From NCBI GenBank assembly GCA_913060875.1, contig CAJXSL010000016.1:78412-142411 (forward strand): a stretch of 64,000 bases of DNA. Reading direction: 5' to 3'. The stretch is from an uncultured Desulfobacteraceae bacterium (GTDB lineage Bacteria > Desulfobacterota > Desulfobacteria > Desulfobacterales > UBA5852). Positions 24,949 through 33,481 of this stretch are shown piece by piece; position 1 is the stretch's first letter; the number at the start of each line of letters is the position of its first letter. The notes below the pieces were generated by a model that did not search any database, was not told the DNA's origin, and saw nothing but the letters and a program-made list of their open reading frames with translations. The translations under genes were made by a program, and so were the position numbers.

Positions 24949-26157
24949 TTATCCCCCGACCACCTTCTTTTTCGAATCCGGCAGGGCGCCGGCAGGTGTT
25001 TTTTCAACGACCGCCAAAAATGGCGCGTTGGCCGGCGGGAGGGGCGCGTCGGCGCATTGCACCTGGTTGCGGCCTTTGTTCTTGGCCGTATACAGGGCTT
25101 TGTCGGCCAGGCTGACCAACTGTTCGGGCGGGATTCGGAAATCGGGTGTCACACTGGCCAGACCGAGGCTTACCGTCGCTTTCAGCCTGATCCTGCCGCT
25201 TTTTACGGTTTGGGATGCGATGGCCTGGCGCAGGTTCTCAGCCATGGCCGCCGCATCCTCCAGCGGAGTGCCGGGCAGGAGCACCGCGAATTCCTCGCCG
25301 CCGTAGCGGGCGATCACATCGCTGCAGCGTTTGAAGGCCCCTTTCAATATCGCGGCAACGCCTTTCAGGTAGTCATCCCCGGCCAGATGCCCATAGGTGT
25401 CGTTGATGTGTTTGAAATGATCGATGTCCATCATGATCAGCGTTAGAAGACGCTTTTCCCGGGAGCCGCGCTTCCACTCGAATTGCAAAATCTGATTGAA
25501 ATGGCGCCGGTTGTAGATGCCTGTGAGCGCATCGATTTTGGAAATATCTTCGAGCTGGCGTGTTTTTTCGGCCAGCGCGGCTTCGTTTCCGAGGGCCGTC
25601 CAGTATTCGCGATGGCCGCGGGACAACTGGAGCAGGGTAAACCCGATGAAGACCAGCATCAGGTAAAACAGGGGCATCAAATCGTGAGCGAATACGATGA
25701 TGCTGGAACAGGCCGGCAGGATGATCACGGCCAGATAGCTGATGGCGATTTTACGGTCCGGCGCAAAGGACGACATGGCTCCGGAGCAAAGTCCGGCCGT
25801 GGCCATGACCATAAGGGGGCGGATCGTGGCGGTCTCCGGCCCCGCGATGCAATAGGTGAACAGGCCTCCCCACAGGCCGGCCGGAATCATGACGGATGTC
25901 AGAAACAGGCCGTCGCCCAGCTTCGGGCCGAATCGGTAGAGATTCTTGTAGAGCAATTGGTAGAGGAGCCGCAGCGAACTGACCACCAAAAACCCGATCC
26001 AGGCAGGATAGGCCACCGCTGGGTGGGAATGGTGAAAGCCGGTGGCAAACGCGATGACACTCCACAGGGCTATATAGGCGGGAATGCCGGGAATCGAGCG
26101 TTCCGCCAGATCCTGGATCAAACGTTCTCGGAATTGCACTTTCAGTTCTGGTGTCAT
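24949..26157 (-). CDS. Membrane-bound diguanylate cyclase (GGDEF)
   Basis: A 402-residue protein that should make cyclic di-GMP. The first 200 residues contain five or six hydrophobic segments and no recognised ligand domain. The GGDEF domain runs from about 215 to 365: DALTGIYNRRHFNQIL, MMDIDHFKHINDTYGHLAGDD, the active site GGEEF and ADKALYTAKNKGRNQV. Five residues before GGEEF is RCSD, which fits the RxxD allosteric product-binding site, so feedback inhibition is likely. The C-terminus is a proline/alanine-rich tail. GGAG lies 9 bases before the ATG. The gene stands alone, divergent from the MOSC gene. Confidence 0.93.
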   Translation of the reverse strand: MTPELKVQFRERLIQDLAERSIPGIPAYIALWSVIAFATGFHHSHPAVAYPAWIGFLVVSSLRLLYQLLYKNLYRFGPKLGDGLFLTSVMIPAGLWGGLFTYCIAGPETATIRPLMVMATAGLCSGAMSSFAPDRKIAISYLAVIILPACSSIIVFAHDLMPLFYLMLVFIGFTLLQLSRGHREYWTALGNEAALAEKTRQLEDISKIDALTGIYNRRHFNQILQFEWKRGSREKRLLTLIMMDIDHFKHINDTYGHLAGDDYLKGVAAILKGAFKRCSDVIARYGGEEFAVLLPGTPLEDAAAMAENLRQAIASQTVKSGRIRLKATVSLGLASVTPDFRIPPEQLVSLADKALYTAKNKGRNQVQCADAPLPPANAPFLAVVEKTPAGALPDSKKKVVGG

Positions 26158-26243
26158 ACCTTTTGCTCCCCATCCGAAAGGAAAACGGATTGATGATAGA
26201 CGCTGTCCTCCCTTGTGGGAGGCGATAATAGAAAGAGGCTGCC

Positions 26244-26729
26244 ATGTCCCCCGATTCCCGCAACAGCGAAGGGTCCGTAACCGCCCTGTCCGTCAGCCGG
26301 ACCAAGGGCCACAAAAAAACCAATATCCCCGCCGGCCGGTTCATTACCGGGCACGGCATTGACGGAGATGCCCATGCCGGCGACTGGCACCGCCAGGTCA
26401 GCCTGCTCGGAACCGAGAGTATTGCCAAAATTCAGGCCGCCGGCATCGATGTCTCTCCCGGCGATTTTGCCGAAAACGTGACCACCAAAGGCCTTTGCCT
26501 GTATGAGCTGCCCATCGGCACACGCCTTCAACTCGGGGAAACCGTCCGACTCGAAGTCACCCAGATCGGCAAGACCTGCCATCACCGCTGTCAGATTTTC
26601 CACCAGGTCGGCGACTGCGTCATGCCGCGCGAAGGCATTTTTGCTCAGGTGGTGCGCGGCGGCGATGTCCGGGTCGGTGATGCCATCAGGGTCCTGGACA
26701 CGGTGTCGGGGATTGAATCCGGGGCGTGA
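26244..26729 (+). CDS. MOSC domain protein
   Basis: A 161-residue single-domain protein related to the C-terminal domain of molybdenum cofactor sulfurases. Hallmarks are GRFITGHGIDGDAHAGDWHRQVSLL near the start, DFAENVTTKGL, and the conserved cysteine region IGKTCHHRCQIF followed by GIFAQVVRGGDVRVGD. Stand-alone MOSC proteins are thought to act in sulfur or molybdopterin transfer; the precise reaction is not known. AGAGG precedes the ATG. It is divergently transcribed from the diguanylate cyclase gene. Confidence 0.9.
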   Translation: MSPDSRNSEGSVTALSVSRTKGHKKTNIPAGRFITGHGIDGDAHAGDWHRQVSLLGTESIAKIQAAGIDVSPGDFAENVTTKGLCLYELPIGTRLQLGETVRLEVTQIGKTCHHRCQIFHQVGDCVMPREGIFAQVVRGGDVRVGDAIRVLDTVSGIESGA

Positions 26730-26780
26730 CGCATACCGAGCGCCAGCGGAAGCGGCCGTGACCGCCCGCGTCGTGCCGGG

Positions 26781-27110
26781 TCAAAATGGCGGCAGTTTCA
26801 AGTGGTCGATCTGCCGTTTGTGCTTCCGTAAAAAGGCGTTGACATAGCAAGGCGTCGACTGGTCCAGCAAATAGACCTTGAAGTCCCGGTCCACTATGGA
26901 TTTAGACACCGGCCAGTGCTCCGCGGACTTCCGGAAGATTTCGTATTCGCTGGAACCCGTGATCCGCGCGATTTTATAAAGATAATCCTCGGTCGTGGCC
27001 GGGCGGGATTTTATCGTGTTGCGTTTCTGTCGCTGAAGCAGTTGGAAGAGAAGAACGGCGGCGGCCAGAATCATCGCGGCTTCCAGTTGCAATGCGATAT
27101 GCGTGAACAT
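26781..27110 (-). CDS. Small membrane-anchored hypothetical protein
   Basis: A 109-residue protein with one N-terminal membrane helix (about 6-24, ALQLEAAMILAAAVLLFQL) and a basic cytoplasmic tail containing TTEDYLYKIARITGSSEYEIFRKSAEHWPVSK. AGGAGG is 8 bases before the ATG, which supports translation. I do not recognise the family; the helical 'YLYKIARITGSSEYEIF' segment resembles a short DNA- or protein-binding helix pair, but that is a guess. Confidence 0.7.
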   Translation of the reverse strand: MFTHIALQLEAAMILAAAVLLFQLLQRQKRNTIKSRPATTEDYLYKIARITGSSEYEIFRKSAEHWPVSKSIVDRDFKVYLLDQSTPCYVNAFLRKHKRQIDHLKLPPF

Positions 27111-27274
27111 GGTGAATGCCTCCTGCCTTGGCGGTCATAAAGGCTATCGGCATTTCGGCTGCAAAACTTGACCGGAAAATGAGGCGTTGTCGCCACTGGT
27201 TATGATGGCGGGCGTCGGGTCTGGAAAAAGGAAGGCGGGCACGGATGGTTTTGGCCACCGTGCCCGGGGACGGG

Positions 27275-27430
27275 AGTTAACTGGTGTTCGTCCAGAGATG
27301 GTAGATTTTGGTTTCGAGCAAGGCCTGAGCGATTTTGAAACCGCAGGAATAGTGGACTATTTCGAGGATTTCAAAAGAGCGAAAACGCCGCTCGGGGCCA
27401 AAAGATGCCATTTATGGATGGACACTAACT
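27275..27430. repeat. Family C inverted-repeat element, copy C1
   Basis: The left end AGTTAACTGGTGTTCGTCC and the complement of the right end, AGTTAGTGTCCATCC, form imperfect terminal inverted repeats, each continuing into an ATGG/AATGG block. The left part then has TAGATTTTGG, shared with copy C2 (in reverse) at 42018. The right end carries the stop codon of the flavodoxin gene. The rest of the gap 27111-27424 shows nothing else. Confidence 0.7.
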
Positions 27431-27868
27431 GAATTTTTGGCCGACGGCCTTGCCGTAATCCTGGCACGCCCGGGTTCCCTCGTCACCGGCGAGCGCCTGC
27501 TCTTTCAGGTTCAGGGCCCCCAGGTCCACCATGTCCATCTTGTAGACGTGCTGCATGGTGTCGAAAATCATTTGGGCCGACTCACCGCTGTGGGTATACG
27601 ATCCGAACGCTCCGCCGATCTTGCCGACCATGTTCTGCTTTTGGGCCAGGAAAAGAAAGGTTTTCATACTGCCCACCAGATCCCGGTGGTAGGTCGGGCA
27701 TCCGAACACATAACCGTCATAGCCCTCCAGGTCCTTTTCGGATTGGATATCGGCAATTTTGACAACCGACGCTTCGTTGCCGCTGAAACGAATACCCTCG
27801 GCGATGAATTCCGCCATCTTGGCCGTGTTTCCCGTACGACTGACGTAGCCGACCAGCACCTTTTTCAT
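27425..27868 (-). CDS. Flavodoxin-family protein
   Basis: A 147-residue FMN protein. The N-terminal KKVLVGYVSRTGNTAKMAEFIAEGI holds the phosphate-binding loop SRTGNT; GYVFGCPTYHRDLVGSMKTFL and GGAFGSYTHSGESAQM are the isoalloxazine-contacting loops. It probably acts as a low-potential electron carrier or quinone/thiol reductase. AAAGGA precedes the ATG. Its stop codon TAG is formed by the end of the family C repeat (TAGTGTCC), so the last residues may differ slightly from the ancestral protein. Confidence 0.9.
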   Translation of the reverse strand: MKKVLVGYVSRTGNTAKMAEFIAEGIRFSGNEASVVKIADIQSEKDLEGYDGYVFGCPTYHRDLVGSMKTFLFLAQKQNMVGKIGGAFGSYTHSGESAQMIFDTMQHVYKMDMVDLGALNLKEQALAGDEGTRACQDYGKAVGQKFS

Positions 27869-28085
27869 GAAATTGTCCTTTCGTTGATTTGGAAGCTTAA
27901 GGAAGGAGGATCCCGGGAGAGTAATAATGGATCCCCGCCAGGGTTTACATCAGACAATAATACGGATTTTGGCAATGTCACCCACGGCAAATCCCCGTCA
28001 ACGGACGGAGTTTCGCGATACTGCTGAGAAATGGTGTTGACTTGTTGATGTTTAAAGGTAAATTCTTGACAGGAGGACAATGCCC

Positions 28086-28958
28086 ATGCCGAAACGCAAG
28101 GATCACGATACCCTGGCGACCACCGTTCTCAACTCCCTTTCCGCCCACATCGCCATCTTGGACGCCGATGGCATTATCCTGGAGACCAACAAGGCCTGGC
28201 AGCGGTTTGCCTCGGAAAACAACGACGAGGCCGCCGCGGATCATTCCGTGGGGGTGAATTACCTGGCGATTTGCGATGCGTCCGAGGGGCCCGGCGGGCG
28301 GGACGCCCGCCATGTGGCCAAAGGCATCCGGCAGGTGATCAACGGCGAAGTGGAAGAATTTCTCTACGATTATCCCTGCCATTCGCCTTCCGGTAAACAC
28401 TGGTATTATATGCGGGCGATTCGCACGGCGGACGAAGATGCACTTCGGGTGGTGGTCAGTCACGAAGATATTACGGCTTTGAAATTGACCGAGGAAGCCC
28501 TGCGCAACAGCCGCAAGACTTTGCGCGACCAAGCCCGCAGCCTGGAGGAGTCCAACATCGCCCTCAAAGTGCTTCTCGATCACCGGGACAAGGACCGGCA
28601 GGATATGGAACGCAAGGTCCTGGCCAATGTGAAAGGGCTGGTCCTGCCGTACCTCGAAAAGCTGAAAGGCGCGCGGCTAAAGCCCCGGGAGCGCACGCTC
28701 GTGGAAATCGTGGACACCCACCTGCAGGACATCATTTCCCCTTTTCTCCAGAATGCCGCCAATGCCGATATCCTTTTGACCCCCCAGGAAATGCAGGTGG
28801 CGGCCCTGATCAAGGATGGGCAAAGCAGCAAGGAAATCGCCGAGGTCCTGAACATTGCGGAGGCCACGGTGAATTTTCACCGCAAGAACCTGCGCATCAA
28901 GTTCGGCCTGCAGAACCGGCGGGTCAATCTGCGCAGCTTTCTGCTGTCCATGTCCTGA
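28086..28958 (+). CDS. PAS-domain LuxR-type transcriptional regulator
   Basis: A 290-residue one-component regulator. A PAS domain covers about residues 8-130 (LNSLSAHIAILDADGIILETNKAW; VVVSHEDITALK), a coiled coil about 130-185, and a LuxR/GerE helix-turn-helix the C-terminus (LTPQEMQVAALIKDGQSSKEIAEVLN, TVNFHRKNLRIKFGL). This PAS-coil-HTH layout is common in Desulfobacterota. The ATG at 28086 lies 9 bases after AGGAGG; the ATG at 28080 would be only 3 bases away. No receiver domain is present, so a ligand or redox signal is likely. It faces the phosphatase gene at 28984 convergently. Confidence 0.88.
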   Translation: MPKRKDHDTLATTVLNSLSAHIAILDADGIILETNKAWQRFASENNDEAAADHSVGVNYLAICDASEGPGGRDARHVAKGIRQVINGEVEEFLYDYPCHSPSGKHWYYMRAIRTADEDALRVVVSHEDITALKLTEEALRNSRKTLRDQARSLEESNIALKVLLDHRDKDRQDMERKVLANVKGLVLPYLEKLKGARLKPRERTLVEIVDTHLQDIISPFLQNAANADILLTPQEMQVAALIKDGQSSKEIAEVLNIAEATVNFHRKNLRIKFGLQNRRVNLRSFLLSMS

Positions 28959-28983
28959 AGTCTTCCGTACACTGGGAGGCGCC

Positions 28984-30642
28984 TCACGCTGCCACAGCTT
29001 CTCTTTTGACGACGATCAGGGTGATGTCGTCTTCCGGGCGTGAGCCGTCCTGGAACCGGTCCAGGTCCTCCAGGATGGCGTCCCGGATATCCCGGGCATC
29101 GTGCCGGGCATATTGACGAATCAGGTCGCGCAAGGCCGCTTTGCCGAACATGTCGTTGCGGCGGTTGCGCGCTTCCCAGATCCCGTCGGTACCGATGAGC
29201 AGGATCTGACCGGCATCAAAATGCTTCCAGGTGGCGGCGGCATAAGAGCCTTCGTCGTCGATGCCGAGGGCCGCCCCCTTGCCTTTGAGGGTCTCGAACC
29301 GGTCGCTTTGCGGGTCGTAGAGCAGGGCCGGGTCATGCCCGGCCCGGACCCATTCCAGGGTCCAGCGCTCCGGGTCGAAGACGCCAAAAAAAAGGGTCAT
29401 GAACTGGCCGCTTTTGTCGACATCCCGGCTCAACTGACGATTGAGGTCGGTAATGATCTGGGCCGGTGTCCCCGGCAGGCTGGCGCGCTGGCGCAACCCG
29501 CCGCGGACCGTGGTCATCAGCAGGGCCGAGGGGATGCCGTGGCCGGCGACATCGCCGACGGTAACCGCAATCTTTCGCCGGCCCTCCCTCACCATCGGGA
29601 AGATGTCAAAATAATCGCCTCCGGTTTCATCGCAGTAAACGCTTTGGCCAGCCATCTGGAGACCGTCGCGGGTGACGATATCGGCCGGTGGCAGAAGCTG
29701 CTGCTGGACCTCCCGGGCCAGGGTGAGGGATTGCTGCATGGCGTCGCGCTCTTTCAGGCCCTCCGTCATTTCGTTGATCACATCGCCGGCATAGCCGATT
29801 TCATCGTTGGCGGTTACGCGCACTTTCTGGCTCAAGTCCCGGTTGCGGATATGTTTCAGCACGCGGATGATTTCGTCCATGGAACGGGAAAGGGTTCGGA
29901 CCACGAGCCAGGTCAGCAATCCACCTACGACGATGAACGTGACTGCGTCATATAGGATGGCCGACCGGATCATGCTGATAACGTCTTCGGGGTCCGATGA
30001 CGAGGCGATAATGCGCTGGGTGGACCCGGTAATGGTCACCAGGGGAACCACATTGCAGGCCAGCAGGAGGGCTGCCAGGCGAACACCAAGCCCTATGCGA
30101 AGCACGCGGGGTGTCTGCGAGAGCCCGCCTTCCGGAAAGAAAACCGGTGCCAGCCATTTTTGCAGAATACTTTCCAGAAGGAAGAAGGCCACGACAACCG
30201 TGATCAAACCGTTGCCCAGGCTGCGGAATAACGCGCGGTGAATCTCTACGGGGTCGGCGTGATTCAGCCAGAACAATCCGGAATAAATCAGTGTGGCATA
30301 CAGCCACAGCGACCAGGATACCATAATGAGCATGAACGGTTCGTTGAGCAGACGCTGCCGCGCCTGGCGGCGCAGGCGGCCGGCAATCGTCCGGCCCGCG
30401 GCCAAATGCCCGATGAACCGGCGGATGGGCTGCTCATACCAGATGGTGAAGCCCACCGATATGAAAAAGACGATCGGAATGAACGTAAGGTCGAGAAAGT
30501 TCGCAATGGTCATAATTTCCGGAGGGGGCGGTGCATCCCCCTGGAGAATAAGGAGATCCATGGAAAGGCCGCTTATGAGGTTGGCGGTCACCATGGCAAT
30601 GAGCATGCTGTTTTGAAGGCGGAATTTTGTCCAGGCATTCAT
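28984..30642 (-). CDS. Membrane-bound HAMP-SpoIIE (PP2C-type) serine phosphatase
   Basis: A 552-residue phosphatase with several N-terminal membrane helices, a HAMP region (LSRSMDEIIRVLKHIRNRDLSQKV) and a C-terminal catalytic domain: CDETGGDYFDIFPM, VTVGDVAGHGIPSALLMTTVRGG, WVRAGHDPALLYDP, LIGTDGIWEARN and RPEDDITLIVVKRE. The motifs are almost the same as in the phosphatase at 18570, so the two are paralogues that differ in their sensors. Family members act in partner-switching control of sigma factors. The ATG at 30642 is used because it opens the conserved membrane part and GGGAG lies 9 bases upstream; an upstream in-frame start at 30714 is possible. Confidence 0.9.
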   Translation of the reverse strand: MNAWTKFRLQNSMLIAMVTANLISGLSMDLLILQGDAPPPPEIMTIANFLDLTFIPIVFFISVGFTIWYEQPIRRFIGHLAAGRTIAGRLRRQARQRLLNEPFMLIMVSWSLWLYATLIYSGLFWLNHADPVEIHRALFRSLGNGLITVVVAFFLLESILQKWLAPVFFPEGGLSQTPRVLRIGLGVRLAALLLACNVVPLVTITGSTQRIIASSSDPEDVISMIRSAILYDAVTFIVVGGLLTWLVVRTLSRSMDEIIRVLKHIRNRDLSQKVRVTANDEIGYAGDVINEMTEGLKERDAMQQSLTLAREVQQQLLPPADIVTRDGLQMAGQSVYCDETGGDYFDIFPMVREGRRKIAVTVGDVAGHGIPSALLMTTVRGGLRQRASLPGTPAQIITDLNRQLSRDVDKSGQFMTLFFGVFDPERWTLEWVRAGHDPALLYDPQSDRFETLKGKGAALGIDDEGSYAAATWKHFDAGQILLIGTDGIWEARNRRNDMFGKAALRDLIRQYARHDARDIRDAILEDLDRFQDGSRPEDDITLIVVKREAVAA

Positions 30643-30949
30643 GCGGATGGTTCTCCCGCGGATGCGATCACCGGGTGTGCAAATTGATTCCGACAGGTAT
30701 GGGAAGGGTTTCACATTGTGTTAAAGGCGTTATATTGGTGACAGTGCGGTTGTTGTTGCTTCCCTACCCAGGGCATGGCACGTGTTGGGGGTGTTTGCAG
30801 ATCAACGATAGCATGACCGCCTGCTCCAGGCAACCAACCTCCGGAACGCGATGGAATCTGCTGGCGCGGGATCGTTTTGAATCCGTCGTCAGTGGGCGTT
30901 TTATTTCGATGGATGATCACCTTTTGCACTTTGCCGACGGGAGGTGCCT
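30643..30949. other. Gene-free divergent promoter region
   Basis: About 300 bases between the divergent phosphatase and deacetylase-like genes. I see no clear promoter boxes, repeats or hairpins, apart from the ribosome site GGGAGG of the downstream gene. Confidence 0.4.
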
Positions 30950-31702
30950 ATGCGCGTCTATTTCGATGAAGCGTTTTACCGGGTCTACGCCGCCGACCCG
31001 GCGGCGGACGCCGGCCGAATGGAGGCCATCGTTGCCGCCATAGAGCCGGAAGCCGCCTTCGAAACCTTTGCGCCGGCGACGGAAACGGATATTTTGCGGG
31101 CCCACACCCGGGCGCACATCGATCTCGTGCATGACATGGGGGTGTATGACATGGCCGCCCTGGCGGCCGGCGGCGCCATCCAGGCCGCTATCTGCGGCCT
31201 TACCGAACCGGCCTTCGCCCTTATCCGCCCGCCCGGCCACCATGCCTCCGCCGACAGCTGCTGGGGGTTCTGCTATTTCAACAACATGGCGGTGGCCCTG
31301 CTGCGACTGAAAGCGGAAGGAAGCATTAACCGGGCCATGATACTTGACTTCGATCTCCATTTTGGCGACGGCAACGTCAATATCCTGGGGGGCAACCCCT
31401 GGGCCACCATCCTGAATCCGGAAGCGTCCGACGCCGACGATTATGTGGCGCTGGTGGAGCGGACCCTGGCGAACGCATCTTTCGATATCATCGGGGTCTC
31501 CGCTGGTTTCGACAATCACCGGGACGACTGGGGCGGGCTGTTGGCCACCGAAGACTACGAGGCCATGGGCAGCATGGTGCGAAAGGCGGCCGAACGCAAC
31601 CAGGCCGGCTGCTTCGGGATTCTGGAAGGGGGCTACAACCATGCCGTCCTGGGACGAAATGTGCGGGCGTTCCTTAGGGGGATGGGTGGTGAAGCGGAAT
31701 GA
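30950..31702 (+). CDS. Histone-deacetylase / acetylpolyamine amidohydrolase family protein
   Basis: A 250-residue zinc-dependent amidohydrolase of the arginase/deacetylase fold. Active-site words are RPPGHHAS (catalytic histidine pair), WGFCYFNNMAVAL, LDFDLHFGDGNVN (zinc aspartate and histidine), SAGFDNHRDDWGG (second zinc aspartate) and EGGYN (transition-state tyrosine). The protein is shorter than most (usually over 300 residues), lacking part of the N-terminal region. ATG 30950 has GGGAGG upstream; GTG 30944 is less likely. Substrates in bacteria include acetylpolyamines and acetylated proteins; which applies here is unknown. Confidence 0.9.
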   Translation: MRVYFDEAFYRVYAADPAADAGRMEAIVAAIEPEAAFETFAPATETDILRAHTRAHIDLVHDMGVYDMAALAAGGAIQAAICGLTEPAFALIRPPGHHASADSCWGFCYFNNMAVALLRLKAEGSINRAMILDFDLHFGDGNVNILGGNPWATILNPEASDADDYVALVERTLANASFDIIGVSAGFDNHRDDWGGLLATEDYEAMGSMVRKAAERNQAGCFGILEGGYNHAVLGRNVRAFLRGMGGEAE

Positions 31703-32048
31703 CGCCTGGGGGGCGAGGCCTCCGGCGCCGTGAACCTCCGGTGGCGAAAACCGATCGGATCGGCTTGACAACATACTGAAACGTTACAATATACTTGAGT
31801 ATATTCTCATTCACAAAAGTTGCATTCCCTCCTGCCTCTGGTGCCGTCCAGGTAAAACCATGTATTCCCGCAGATTGCCATTTCATTTGACCCCGACAAT
31901 GTCTTTTTACCCCGGACCCCTGTTCCATCAACCGGATTGATGTAATCGGTGTCCAAACCAATGTGTTCCCAAATTTCATTTCGGAAGGAGGTGGTGGGGA
32001 GCCGTGCGTTTGCAGTGTTAACAGACCCGTTGGGAAAGGAGGGCGAAA
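31703..32048. other. Gene-free stretch upstream of the iron transporter
   Basis: About 345 bases with no accepted gene. A sigma70-like promoter with an overlapping palindrome is at 31765-31805 and is described separately. Confidence 0.5.
31765..31805 (+). promoter_or_regulatory. Sigma70-like promoter with overlapping palindrome
   Basis: TTGACA at 31765-31770 is followed after 17 bases by AATATA at 31788-31793. The -10 box starts a palindrome, AATATAC-TTGA-GTATATT (31788-31805), which could be the operator for a metal-responsive repressor. The transporter's binding protein gene begins 243 bases downstream. Confidence 0.5.
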
Positions 32049-33350
32049 ATGAGGAGAGGCATTTTGATGACATCCATGATTGCAGTCCTTGCAATCGCGT
32101 TGCTGTTCATTCCCGTTTTTTCGCCGGTGGTAAAGGCGGCTGACAAAATCGGATGGGTCGGGCCGGTTTACAAGGAATTGTCCGCCAGTCTGACGAAAGG
32201 ATTCAAAGCCCATTATAAAAAGACATATGGCAAGGATGTCGACATTACCTTCGTGCGCCCCGGCGGCTGGCCGGTCTGCCTGGACAAAGTCAGAGCCTGG
32301 GGCGGCAAACCGGATGCCGACATTTTTCTGGGGGCGGGCGCTCCGGCTCATGAAGTTTTGAGACAGGAAGGATTGATCGTTCCCTACAAGCCTGAAGGCT
32401 GGCAGAAGGTTCCCGCCGACTGGCATGGCATGAAGGTTAAGGACAAGGATGATTACTGGACCTGTTTTGCCCCCTGGATCGTCACGAATCTCTACAATGA
32501 AAAGGTGCTGAAAAAATTGCGATTACCCCCTCCGAAAACCTGGCATGATCTTCTGAATCCGATCTACAGGGGCAACATCGTTCATACGCTGCCCTACGCC
32601 TCCGGCACCATGCATGAAACCATCGAAATTCTCATGCAGGCCTTTGGCGAGGAGGAAGCCTGGCGGTACCTGCGGCTGCTGGCGGCGCAGCTCGCCCGTT
32701 TCTCCACCGGCAGCACCGACACGACGCAACTGGTGGCCCGGGGTGAGGTTCCCATCGGAGTGGCCCAACCGCAGATGAACGCCATGGCGGCGCGCAAGGA
32801 TGGTTTTCCCGTTCGGGATTTGCTCCCAGAAAAAACGATTCTGGTACCGGAAGCCGTCGCCCTGTTGAAAGGGGCCCCCAACGAAGCCACGGGCAAGATT
32901 TTCCTGGACTGGCTGTTCAGCCCGGACGGCCAGAAATACGTGCTGGAAGGCCGTTACTTTGCGGCCAGCGACGACGTCAAATTCGATGCCTGGGAAAAAG
33001 AAGGCGTCGAAATGGCCACCCACGCCAAGAAGGCCCTGGGGGCGAATTCCTTTTGGGAACTGGAAGTCGAATTCATTGAATACGACCTGGATCTGGCCAC
33101 CAAGCGATGGGACGAGGTCAACAAGAAGTACGAATACGAGATCTACCGCAAGTGGGGTGAGTTGAAGAGCAGTCTTTTCCTGATCGAGGAAGTCGAGGGA
33201 GAGGTCGCAGCGGCCAAGGATCAGAAGATGGACGTTGCCAAAGCCGATGGGAAAATAAAAGAGGCCCGCAGGCTTTTCGAGATCGACGGCGACTACGCCG
33301 CCGCCCGTTTGGCGGCATCGAAGGCGCGCGCGTTGCTGGTCGCCCCATGA
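32049..33350 (+). CDS. Iron(III)-type ABC transporter periplasmic binding protein with C-terminal helical extension
   Basis: A 433-residue exported protein. A signal peptide (MRRGILMTSM, hydrophobic core, cleavage near VVKAAD) precedes a type 2 periplasmic binding fold: DADIFLGAGAPAHEVL, YWTCFAPWIVTNLYNEKVL, TWHDLLNPIYRGNIVH, SPDGQKYVLEGRYFA. This matches binding proteins for ferric iron and related oxyanions (FutA/AfuA-like). After about residue 335 the chain continues for some 95 residues with a charged helical, probably coiled-coil tail (WDEVNKKYEYEIYRKWGELKS, then ARRLFEIDGDYAAARLAASK), longer than usual. AAGGAGGG is 7 bases before the ATG. The permease and ATPase follow. Confidence 0.85.
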   Translation: MRRGILMTSMIAVLAIALLFIPVFSPVVKAADKIGWVGPVYKELSASLTKGFKAHYKKTYGKDVDITFVRPGGWPVCLDKVRAWGGKPDADIFLGAGAPAHEVLRQEGLIVPYKPEGWQKVPADWHGMKVKDKDDYWTCFAPWIVTNLYNEKVLKKLRLPPPKTWHDLLNPIYRGNIVHTLPYASGTMHETIEILMQAFGEEEAWRYLRLLAAQLARFSTGSTDTTQLVARGEVPIGVAQPQMNAMAARKDGFPVRDLLPEKTILVPEAVALLKGAPNEATGKIFLDWLFSPDGQKYVLEGRYFAASDDVKFDAWEKEGVEMATHAKKALGANSFWELEVEFIEYDLDLATKRWDEVNKKYEYEIYRKWGELKSSLFLIEEVEGEVAAAKDQKMDVAKADGKIKEARRLFEIDGDYAAARLAASKARALLVAP

Positions 33351-33481
33351 CCGGTCGTCATTGAGCCGTATTCAGTGCGAAGGCGGCATCAGGACAAGAC
33401 AAAGGGCGATTTTTGCCCGGTAAGTATCATTTGACGGCAGGGTAATTAAGCCTTCACCCGGCAGACAAGGGAGCGTGCTCT

